From Syntrophomonadaceae bacterium (GTDB lineage Bacteria > Bacillota > Dethiobacteria > PWVN01): a stretch of DNA of 5,115 nt. The notes under the pieces are model-generated. The model ran no database searches, was not told where the DNA came from, and saw nothing but the letters and a program-made list of their open reading frames with translations. A program made the translations under genes and the position numbers. Every line of letters begins with the position of its first letter. The stretch's first letter is position 1. The stretch covers positions 1 to 5,115 of the forward strand of contig PWVN01000038.1 of NCBI GenBank assembly GCA_003561835.1, given 5' to 3'. Below are positions 1 through 5,115 of the stretch, one piece after another.

Positions 1-336
1 AGGGATTTCTTCACGGAGTGCGTGCAGGACTGGTTGGAGCGGACCCCTGCAAGAGACCCCCACCCTCGGTGGGACCGCATTCAACGGAACCATCGGGAAG
101 TGGTCTCGGCCTTTCACGACATTGGAGGAGCGGGTCTGATTACCCTGGGTACGGACACTCCAGCCCGTGGGGAATTCGTGGCAGGGTTCAACGCACACAG
201 GGAACTCCATAATATGGTGCTTGGGGGGGTGCCCCCGATCTCGGCACTTCGCATCGGAACGATGAATGGAGCGGAGGCACTAGGCCTTTCTCACCTGTTG
301 GGATCAGTGGAAGTCGGCAAACTCGCAGATCTCTTC
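1..336 (+). CDS. Amidohydrolase-family metal-dependent hydrolase, C-terminal fragment (5' end off window, 3' end lost at a junction)
   Basis: The frame is open from the first base, so the true start lies outside the window. The visible ~112 residues match the C-terminal end of imidazolonepropionase-like amidohydrolases, which hydrolyse cyclic amide or ester-type bonds with a metal centre in a TIM barrel. Seen: ITLGTDTP, whose Asp (codon 154-156) corresponds to the conserved metal-linked catalytic Asp of the family; then FNAHRELHNMVLGG, then ALRIGTMNGAEALGL, and finally GSVEVGKLADLF, which normally leads into a short beta-strand and a xGNPL-type tail. That tail is missing: after about base 336 the frame continues to a stop at 949-951 but with no amidohydrolase character, running antisense to two real genes. 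Codon use is unlike its neighbours: about 41 of 110 codons end in A or T by hand count, against about 10 of 94 in a stretch of the MATE gene. Substrate cannot be told. Family call is firm, integrity is not. Confidence 0.8.
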
Positions 337-585
337 CAGGCGGGGTTTTACGGGACGGCGCACAAAGGGTTTTTTATCCCTGTCCGCATAGCACTCCGCC
401 TCCTGGATGGAAGCCTGGCGGGCAAACTCCCGGATTTCCGGCTCCCGGTACTCCTTAAGGGCCCGGTCCACCGCCCCCGTCCTGTGAAGGGTGGGGCAGG
501 AATCGGGCCCCGGCCCCCCGGCGACGCGGCAGGCCCGTTGGGCGGGCTTCACACTGCACTGGGCGCACTTCGGATCCTTTTCCAT
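304..585 (-). CDS. DUF1847 family metal-binding protein, N-terminal part only (3' truncated)
   Basis: The ATG at 585 is preceded by AAGGAGG (599-593) with 7-nt spacing, and the protein would be 93 residues. Seen: a Cys cluster C7-x2-C10, then C19 and C30 (DSCPT), followed by ALKEYREPEIREFARQAS and IQEAECY, and near the end RLEEICEFA. This order is the N-terminal pattern of the DUF1847 family, small proteins of anaerobic bacteria and methanogens thought to bind metal through the Cys residues; their function is not established. Intact members continue after the EEI.EFA helix into a longer conserved domain of well over 100 residues. Here the frame runs only three more codons (Asp-Phe-His) and stops at 304-306, and those codons are antisense to the amidohydrolase. 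So the gene is broken at about 316. About 20 of 90 codons end in A/T, closer to the genes on its right than to the amidohydrolase. A longer upstream frame back to 810 overlaps the glycohydrolase and is not used. It lies 113 bp downstream of that gene on the same strand. Confidence 0.75.
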   Translation of the reverse strand: MEKDPKCAQCSVKPAQRACRVAGGPGPDSCPTLHRTGAVDRALKEYREPEIREFARQASIQEAECYADRDKKPFVRRPVKPRLEEICEFADFH

Positions 586-590
586 TTCAT

Positions 591-624
591 CTCCTCCTTC
601 CGCAACTCCCTTCCCATTATAGCA
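591..624 (-). promoter_or_regulatory. Extended -10 promoter and ribosome binding site for the DUF1847 gene
   Basis: Reading the minus strand, TGC TATAAT (bases 624-616) is a perfect extended -10 (TGnTATAAT). No good -35 hexamer lies 16-18 bp upstream, which is typical of extended -10 promoters. Transcription would start near 609, giving a short leader of about 24 nt that carries AAGGAGG (599-593) ahead of the ATG at 585. The truncated gene therefore still has its own initiation signals and need not depend on the glycohydrolase transcript. Seen in sequence; activity is inferred. Confidence 0.6.
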
Positions 625-679
625 CAGCTTAAGCGGGAAGATGCCCATAAAGTTGCAAAACAACCGGTCCCCCGGGCCG

Positions 680-701
680 CCCCAACCCCTACCCAACCCT
701 A
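680..701 (-). other. G-quadruplex-type motif at the 3' end of the glycohydrolase gene
   Basis: On the minus strand (the mRNA-sense strand of the glycohydrolase gene) four G tracts of 3, 3, 4 and 4 are separated by two-base loops TT, TA, TT (699-680). The first tract begins with the G of the TAG stop codon (701-699). This fits the G3+N1-7 consensus with very short loops, which in known cases form stable quadruplexes. No convincing rho-independent hairpin was found in the 113 bp before the next gene, so the motif could act in 3' end formation or mRNA stability; this is inference. Confidence 0.5.
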
Positions 702-1742
702 CTTTGACCCCGGGTATTTCCGCCGCCAATCCTCCCCTGCCTGCCAGCCTTTTTGCAGGTCGGCGGCCACTTCTTCGATCTCCCGGGCCAGTTCCAGCCT
801 CCCGAGCCATTCCCGGGGCAGTGCCTCCCTGCCCAGAAAGGCCCCCAGGATATTCCCGGCGATGGCCCCGGTGCTGTCGCTGTCGCCGCTGTGGTTGACA
901 GCCAGAAGCAGGGCCCCTCGCAGGTCCCCTGCCGACGCCAGGCAGCAGTAGAGAGCGATGGCCAGGGCCTCTTCCCCCACCCAGCCGCCGCCGATGGCCT
1001 CGATGTTCTCCACGTGGGACCCCCGCCCCTCCAGAAGGATGAGAGCCCGGCGGACGGCAGCCAGGGTTTCCTCATGCCCCTCCCGGGTGCGCAAAACCTC
1101 AAGCCCCGCTTCCAGGGCGTCCTGCAGGGAGGCTCCCCGGATGATGTGCCGGATCATCTCCGCCAGCAGGCCGGCGGGAAGGTAGCCGGAAGGGTGGCCG
1201 TGGGTGATGGCCGCCGTCCGGCAGCCCAGTTCAAAGGCCCCCTCCGGGACCCCCGTCACCAGCCCCGCCGGGGCCGCCCGCATGACGCCCCCGCAGCCCT
1301 TGCTGTTGTTTATGGGCTCCTCCACCGTCCCTATCCTCCCGCTCCGAAGGGCTGTCAGGCAGGTATTCCCCGGCGCCCGCCGAACATGGAGCTTTTTCAG
1401 GCCGATGAGCCACCCGTCCGGGGCGGCCCCCTCCGAGTCGGGATAGTCCCCCTGGGTGGCAAGCCACCGCAGGTAGGCGCCGTGGACCATGCCGGCGGGG
1501 TACCCGATGCCCCTGGACCGCCCCCGGTTTATGGCCCTAAGGAGGCCTTCGGCGGTAAACAGGGTCATCTGGGTGTCATCGGTAATCCTTAACTCTTCAT
1601 CCCCGGCGGGCCCGGGGTACCCTGCGGGGCCGTAGGCCCCGGCAATCTCCGGGAAGGACATGAATTCAACCCTGGCCCCCAGGGCATCCCCCAGGGCGCC
1701 CCCCAGCAGGCAGCCGGCGTAATGATTGAGATCCTGTTTCAC
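699..1742 (-). CDS. ADP-ribosylglycohydrolase (DraG/ARH family)
   Basis: A complete 347-residue protein, within the usual 280-350 range. The family removes ADP-ribose from proteins (for example from arginine of dinitrogenase reductase by DraG) or hydrolyses ADP-ribose polymers and esters, using two Mg or Mn ions in an all-helical fold in the cytoplasm. Seen: GCLLGGALGDALG (10-22), the N-terminal metal motif ITDDTQM (53-59), INNSKGCGGVMRAAP (144-158), the HGHPSGYLPAG segment (181-191) and the C-terminal metal motif NHSGDSDSTGAIAGN (283-297), with D287 and D289 as expected ligands. All key metal residues are present, so it should be active. The start is GTG at 1742 with GGGAGG (1756-1751) at 8-nt spacing; later starts would lose the conserved first helix. 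It is divergent from the MATE gene and upstream of the DUF1847 gene. No ADP-ribosyltransferase, macrodomain protein or nif gene lies in the window, so the target is unknown and the name draG is not justified. Confidence 0.95.
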   Translation of the reverse strand: MKQDLNHYAGCLLGGALGDALGARVEFMSFPEIAGAYGPAGYPGPAGDEELRITDDTQMTLFTAEGLLRAINRGRSRGIGYPAGMVHGAYLRWLATQGDYPDSEGAAPDGWLIGLKKLHVRRAPGNTCLTALRSGRIGTVEEPINNSKGCGGVMRAAPAGLVTGVPEGAFELGCRTAAITHGHPSGYLPAGLLAEMIRHIIRGASLQDALEAGLEVLRTREGHEETLAAVRRALILLEGRGSHVENIEAIGGGWVGEEALAIALYCCLASAGDLRGALLLAVNHSGDSDSTGAIAGNILGAFLGREALPREWLGRLELAREIEEVAADLQKGWQAGEDWRRKYPGSK

Positions 1743-1855
1743 AGGCCCAACCTCCCGCTAAAATTTAGTTTTTTCTTGCATGTAGGTACCGTTTCCCTCT
1801 CATGTCTCACAGGGTCTTTTTACGGCCCTCGTGGTTCCCCTGCCACCTGTCGGTA

Positions 1856-1861
1856 ATTATA
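1856..1861 (-). promoter_or_regulatory. Candidate -10 box for the glycohydrolase gene
   Basis: A perfect TATAAT on the minus strand, preceded by TG without the usual one-base gap. A recognisable -35 is not present at 16-18 bp. It would give a leader of roughly 107 nt before the GTG start at 1742. It is the best -10 match upstream of the gene, but the missing -35 keeps confidence low. Confidence 0.3.
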
Positions 1862-1897
1862 CATAGAAGTTCCACCCTTTCCGGAGGAATCCCTTGC

Positions 1898-1926
1898 TGG
1901 ACAAAAAAATTCCCGGGGAGTATTAT
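1898..1926 (+). promoter_or_regulatory. Candidate sigma-A promoter for the MATE gene
   Basis: TGGACA (1898-1903) and TATTAT (1921-1926) are separated by exactly 17 bp, and each matches five of six consensus bases. Transcription would start near 1933, giving a leader of about 98 nt. That leader contains a small GGC-TTCG-GCC hairpin (1975-1984) with a UUCG tetraloop. No riboswitch or T-box consensus was recognised in it. If this promoter is the real one, the short SD-preceded ORF at 1894-1959 would not be transcribed intact. Confidence 0.45.
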
Positions 1927-2031
1927 GGAAGCAGTTCCCGCAAAGCAGGTTTTCCCTAAGGGAGCTCTACTTAAGGCTTCGGCCGGGGACCGATGGTTAA
2001 AGAAGGATTTGTGGGTCGAGGAGGCAAACCT

Positions 2032-3423
2032 ATGCAGCAGCAAAACCCCAGGGCCGCCGATATGGGCGAGGAGAGCATCACGCGCCTCTTGATTCGCTTT
2101 TCCCTGCCGGCCACCCTGGCCATGGCGGTCATGGCCTCCTACAACATCGTCGACACCTATTTCGTGGGCCGCCTGGGAGGGGAAGCCATCGCCGCCCTGT
2201 CCGTGTCCTTTCCCGTCCAGATGCTCCTGGGGGCCATCGGCATCGGCACCGGGGTGGGGGCCGGCTCCCTCATCTCCCGTTCCCTGGGGGCCCAAAAGCC
2301 GGAAGACGCCGCCATCGCCGCCGGCCAGGTCATGCTTTTGGCCCTGGTCTTTGGCCTGGGTGCCTACCTTCTGGGGCGTTTCTACCTGGAGGAACTCCTT
2401 CTCTTTTTCGGGGCCACCCCCAAAATCCTCCCCTATGCCATGGACTACATGACCGTCATCGCCCAAGGGGCCGTCATGCTCTTCATGATCATGATGCTCA
2501 ACAACATCGTACGGGCCGAGGGCAACGCCCTCCTGCCCATGTGGGTGATGATCGGCTCGGCCTTGCTCAACATCCTCCTGGACCCCATCTTCATCTTTGT
2601 CCTGGGGTTGGGCATCCGGGGGGCGGCCGTGGCCACGGTCCTGGCCAAGATTTTCGGGGTGGCGGCCCTGCTCTGGTACTATGTGAGCGGTAAAAGCTCC
2701 CTGAACATCAAGCCCCGAAACCTGCTGCCCAATGGCCGCATCATCCTGGACATCTACCGGGTGGGTCTGCCTGCCCTTCTCATGCAGATTTCGGCCAACA
2801 TTTCCCTGATTCTGGCCAACCGGATCCTGGGGGACTTCGGCTACGTACCCATCGCCGTCATGGGCCTGATGATCCGCTTCCAGATGTTCGCCTTCATGCC
2901 TGCCATCGGCATCGCCCAGGGCCTTCTGCCCATCATCGGCTACAACTACGGAGCAAAAAAATATCCCCGCATCCGGGAGGCCATGTTCAAGGGCGCCGGG
3001 GCCGGCACTGTATTGGTGACCCTCACCGGCCTTCTCCTCTTCCTCTTCCCCTCCTTCTTCCTTGGCTTTTTCACCTCAGAAGGGGACCTCCTGTCCCTGG
3101 GGGTCTTTGCTGTGCGCATCATGGTCCTCATGTACCCCCTCCTGGGGATGCAAATCGTCTCCGTGATCTTCTTTCAGGCCATCGGCCGGGGGACCCAATC
3201 CCTGGTCCTGTCCCTGCTGCGCCAGTTTCTCCTCTACATCCCCTCTATCCTGCTGCTGCCCCGCTTCTTCAGCCTGACGGGGATCTGGGTGGCCACTCCC
3301 CTGTCGGACTTGACGGCCTTTCTGGTAACCACAACCCTGGTGGCCCGGGAGTATTCCAGACTGGGCATCCCTTTTTTACGGAATACAAAGGCAGAAAAAA
3401 ACCGCCTGGAAGATGGGGAATAA
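2032..3423 (+). CDS. MATE-family multidrug/cation antiporter (MepA/DinF-like)
   Basis: The protein has 463 residues, normal for MATE exporters, which expel cationic drugs or metabolites through the cytoplasmic membrane in exchange for Na+ or H+. About 12 hydrophobic segments can be seen (roughly 20-40, 55-80, 96-118, 138-160, 168-192, 195-217, 238-262, 272-300, 322-346, 355-380, 392-412, 415-437), in two six-helix halves. Family marks include VDTYFVGRLGGEAIAALSVS (40-59), NNIVRAEGNALLP (157-169), NILLDPIFIF (180-189) and, in the second half, GIAQGLLPIIGYNYGAKKY (293-311), which resembles MepA-type members. The ATG at 2032 is chosen because GAGGAGG (2018-2024) lies 7 nt before it; the in-frame ATG at 1993 has no such site and adds 13 untypical residues. 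The C-terminal tail is short and charged. It is a single-gene unit closed by a strong terminator. Substrate and coupling ion cannot be assigned, and no regulator gene is adjacent. Confidence 0.95.
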   Translation: MQQQNPRAADMGEESITRLLIRFSLPATLAMAVMASYNIVDTYFVGRLGGEAIAALSVSFPVQMLLGAIGIGTGVGAGSLISRSLGAQKPEDAAIAAGQVMLLALVFGLGAYLLGRFYLEELLLFFGATPKILPYAMDYMTVIAQGAVMLFMIMMLNNIVRAEGNALLPMWVMIGSALLNILLDPIFIFVLGLGIRGAAVATVLAKIFGVAALLWYYVSGKSSLNIKPRNLLPNGRIILDIYRVGLPALLMQISANISLILANRILGDFGYVPIAVMGLMIRFQMFAFMPAIGIAQGLLPIIGYNYGAKKYPRIREAMFKGAGAGTVLVTLTGLLLFLFPSFFLGFFTSEGDLLSLGVFAVRIMVLMYPLLGMQIVSVIFFQAIGRGTQSLVLSLLRQFLLYIPSILLLPRFFSLTGIWVATPLSDLTAFLVTTTLVAREYSRLGIPFLRNTKAEKNRLEDGE

Positions 3424-3428
3424 ATACG

Positions 3429-3443
3429 TCCCCGCTCCGGGGA
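3429..3443. repeat. Small hairpin just after the MATE stop codon
   Basis: TCCCCG and CGGGGA form a perfect 6-bp stem around a CTC loop, starting six bases after the stop codon at 3421-3423. No U-run follows, so it is not a terminator by itself; it may help protect the transcript 3' end. Confidence 0.4.
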
Positions 3444-3457
3444 TTCGGAAAACAGAG

Positions 3458-3495
3458 GCCGGGAGCCTGCTTTGGTAAAGGCTCCCGGCTTTTTT
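3458..3495 (+). terminator. Rho-independent terminator of the MATE gene
   Basis: A perfect 10-bp GC-rich stem, GCCGGGAGCC (3458-3467) with GGCTCCCGGC (3480-3489), encloses a 12-base loop and is followed at once by six T residues (3490-3495). It lies 34 bp after the MATE stop codon. Read from the other strand, the same hairpin follows the peptidase stop codon and is trailed by CTCTGTTTTCC, a weaker U-tract, so it may also serve the convergent peptidase gene with lower efficiency. Confidence 0.93.
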
Positions 3496-3524
3496 GCTCC
3501 GGCCCTCTTTCAGGCCCTCGGCCC

Positions 3525-5115
3525 CTAGCGCCGGTAGAAGTTCATGGGATTTGTGGGCGTGCCGTTTCTGCGGATCTCAAAATGGACATGGGGCCCGGTG
3601 CTGTTGCCCGTGCTTCCCACCAGGGCGATGGTCTGACCCTTGCTCACCTTTTGCCCCGCGGAGACAAGGTTCCGGGAATTATGGGCATAGTAGGTGCTGT
3701 ACCCGCTGCTGTGGTTGATGATGACCAGGTTCCCGTAGCTGCCCCGGTAGGCCGACGTGGCCACAACACCGCTCTCCGCCGCCCGGATGGCCGTGCCCGT
3801 GGGGGCGGCGATATCGATACCGTAATGCATGCTGCCCCCCCTCCAGCCATAGGGGGAGGTCAGGGTGCCCGTACCGGCGGGCAGGGGCCAGCCGAAACGG
3901 CCCGTGGGATCGAAGGGCCTCCTGCGGGTTCCCCGGACGACCACCTGGGTCACGGGTTCCGTGATGACCTCTTCATTGAGGACCCGGCGGGAAACTTCCA
4001 TACCGTTTTCTTTGGTCACCTGGTAGGTAACTTCCTTCTCTCCGGGGGACCCGGCCTGCGTAACCCTGGTCTCGTTGGTATACATGCTGCTGTCGTTAAC
4101 ATAGCGGGTTTCATGGGGGATCTTCTCCAAAACCGTTACTTCCTCCACCATGGAAACGGTGACCATGGGCATTGCCTTGACCAGGTTCAATTCATCCCCC
4201 GGCCTGATCAGGTCCCCCGTGACCTGGGGGTTGGCCTGCTGCAGGTCTTTCAGGCTCATGTTTTGGCTTCGGGCTATGGTATACAGGGAATCCCCCCGGG
4301 ATACCAGGTATGTACGCCGCTGGGCGGTTTTGTTGAGGAGCAGGTCGGCCACATCCTCAACCCGGGCAATGGCATCGGGGGGTACCAGGGTTTTCGCCAG
4401 CTGAAAGTCGTCCTGGATGGCAAAGTGCCGCAGGACGGCGTCGCCGTTGTCGTCAACGAAGGCTTCCTTGATTTTATGTACCAGGTCTGTATAGTCTTCC
4501 TCGCTGGCCAGGACCGCCGTCTCCACCCCGTTGATGGAGAGGGAGTACCCGTACACACTGAAGGAGAGGATTTGCTGCAGCTCATCCTGGACTTCCCCTG
4601 CAACCATATGCTCCCCGGGACGGCGCTCCCTCAGGAATTCCACCCGTTCATTCCTGGCCACCTGGGCACCGTAGTAAAGGGTTGCCGCCTCCGACAGTTC
4701 CGCCAGGAAGTGCTCGATGGCCCCGGAGTCTTCCTCGGTGACGAAGCCGATTTCCTGCCCGTCAACCACCAGAACATAGCCAAACCCCTGATTGTATATG
4801 TAAGTTCCCAGGAAACCGGAAACGGCCAGGACCAGGACGATTCCCACGGCCGCCATTCTCTTGCAGGATTTCCCCGCCGCCTGCCGTCGGATCCCCTGCA
4901 GGCTGCCCCAGAGGGCCCGGGTAAAACCCTGCCACCGATGCCCCAGCGCGCCGGGGATGGCGGTGGCCCTCATCCGCAGGGCCCCGAAAAAGGACCCGAT
5001 CCTTCCCTTCAGCGGGCCGGCAGCTGCCAACCATGCCTTCCCCTGCTGTCCTGCCCTTTCCAGAAAGGTTTTTACCTTTCCCGGGCTGATTTTGGGAACC
5101 TCCGCCTGGCGCCCC
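3525..5115 (-). CDS. Membrane-anchored LysM-G5-M23 peptidoglycan endopeptidase (5' end open at the window edge)
   Basis: Residues are numbered from a possible TTG start at 5030 (501 residues). The frame has no stop up to the edge, and upstream codons read as plausible protein (KISPGKVKTFLERAGQQGKA), so the true start is probably outside the window. Order: a basic N-terminal region (1-58), one membrane segment (about 60-77), two short similar repeats (about 88-112 and 165-191), LysM (240-283), G5 (about 288-368), and the M23 peptidase domain (about 385-490). M23 zinc ligands are seen: H402 and D406 in HYGID, and H483 in PHVHFE; H450 in YYAHN is the expected catalytic His. M23 enzymes cut peptide cross-bridges of the cell wall; LysM and G5 bind peptidoglycan sugars. 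With one membrane segment and an inside-positive N-terminus, the enzyme should sit outside the cell anchored in the membrane. The architecture is common in Clostridia and suggests wall remodelling in growth or sporulation, but which is not shown. It is convergent with the MATE gene. Confidence 0.93.
   Translation of the reverse strand, partial: GRQAEVPKISPGKVKTFLERAGQQGKAWLAAAGPLKGRIGSFFGALRMRATAIPGALGHRWQGFTRALWGSLQGIRRQAAGKSCKRMAAVGIVLVLAVSGFLGTYIYNQGFGYVLVVDGQEIGFVTEEDSGAIEHFLAELSEAATLYYGAQVARNERVEFLRERRPGEHMVAGEVQDELQQILSFSVYGYSLSINGVETAVLASEEDYTDLVHKIKEAFVDDNGDAVLRHFAIQDDFQLAKTLVPPDAIARVEDVADLLLNKTAQRRTYLVSRGDSLYTIARSQNMSLKDLQQANPQVTGDLIRPGDELNLVKAMPMVTVSMVEEVTVLEKIPHETRYVNDSSMYTNETRVTQAGSPGEKEVTYQVTKENGMEVSRRVLNEEVITEPVTQVVVRGTRRRPFDPTGRFGWPLPAGTGTLTSPYGWRGGSMHYGIDIAAPTGTAIRAAESGVVATSAYRGSYGNLVIINHSSGYSTYYAHNSRNLVSAGQKVSKGQTIALVGSTGNSTGPHVHFEIRRNGTPTNPMNFYRR

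Noticed and set aside
586..810. Upstream extension of the DUF1847 frame
   Set aside because: It overlaps the glycohydrolase 3' end and crosses the promoter and the Shine-Dalgarno site that fit the start at 585; the added residues are untypical of the family.
337..951. Open + frame continuing from the amidohydrolase fragment to a stop at 949-951
   Set aside because: It is antisense to the DUF1847 and glycohydrolase genes, is rich in Pro/Arg/Ser, and has no family character after residue LADLF. It is a by-product of high GC and the junction.
753..1592. Long + strand frame of 279 codons opposite the glycohydrolase
   Set aside because: Low-complexity Pro/Gly-rich translation with no recognisable domain; the opposite strand carries a complete gene with all conserved motifs.
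1925..2092. ATG-initiated 55-codon + frame overlapping the start of the MATE gene
   Set aside because: Its ATG sits inside the candidate -10 box, it overlaps 60 bases of the MATE gene in another frame, and the product has no recognisable features.
1807..2466. Minus-strand frame of 219 codons opposite the MATE start and the intergenic region
   Set aside because: Gly/His-rich shadow of the MATE coding sequence, without a ribosome binding site or family motif.
699..3423. ADP-ribosylation-based toxin-antitoxin or anti-phage system
   Set aside because: There is a lone glycohydrolase with no ADP-ribosyltransferase, macrodomain protein or toxin partner in the window; the divergent neighbour is an ordinary MATE transporter.
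3496..3524. Direct repeat GGCCCTC ... GGCCCTC between the terminator and the peptidase stop
   Set aside because: Two 7-base copies in very GC-rich DNA are expected by chance and show no larger structure.

Overview
The window looks like chromosomal DNA from a high-GC, Gram-positive-type anaerobe, most likely a Clostridia-grade Firmicute. The evidence is a membrane-anchored LysM-G5-M23 peptidase, a DUF1847 protein (a family of anaerobic bacteria and archaea), strong Shine-Dalgarno sites, and a classical intrinsic terminator. This placement is inference from gene content. No rRNA, tRNA, CRISPR array, insertion sequence or phage gene was seen.

Layout. Bases 1-336 (+) encode the C-terminal end of an amidohydrolase that enters from beyond the left edge and breaks off abruptly. 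Bases 585-304 (-) encode the N-terminal half of a DUF1847 protein that breaks off at the same place. The two genes point at each other and lose homology within about 21 shared bases (316-336), so this is a rearrangement or assembly junction. Codon use also changes across it. Bases 1742-699 (-) encode a complete ADP-ribosylglycohydrolase of the DraG/ARH family, upstream of and co-directional with the DUF1847 gene. Bases 1743-2031 are a divergent intergenic region with candidate promoters in both directions and a possible leader ORF. Bases 2032-3423 (+) encode a complete MATE-family multidrug/cation antiporter, followed by a strong rho-independent hairpin at 3458-3495. Bases 5115-3525 (-) encode a LysM-G5-M23 cell-wall peptidase whose frame is still open at the right edge.

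How the genes relate. Nothing here points to one shared pathway. The ADP-ribosylglycohydrolase and DUF1847 genes could be transcribed together, although the latter has its own strong -10 element. The MATE transporter is a single-gene unit. The peptidase is convergent with it and shares the terminator region. I see no convincing new multi-gene system. The points most worth a second look are the double-truncation junction, a perfect G-quadruplex-type motif starting on the last base of the glycohydrolase stop codon, and a short ORF with a good ribosome binding site in the MATE leader.
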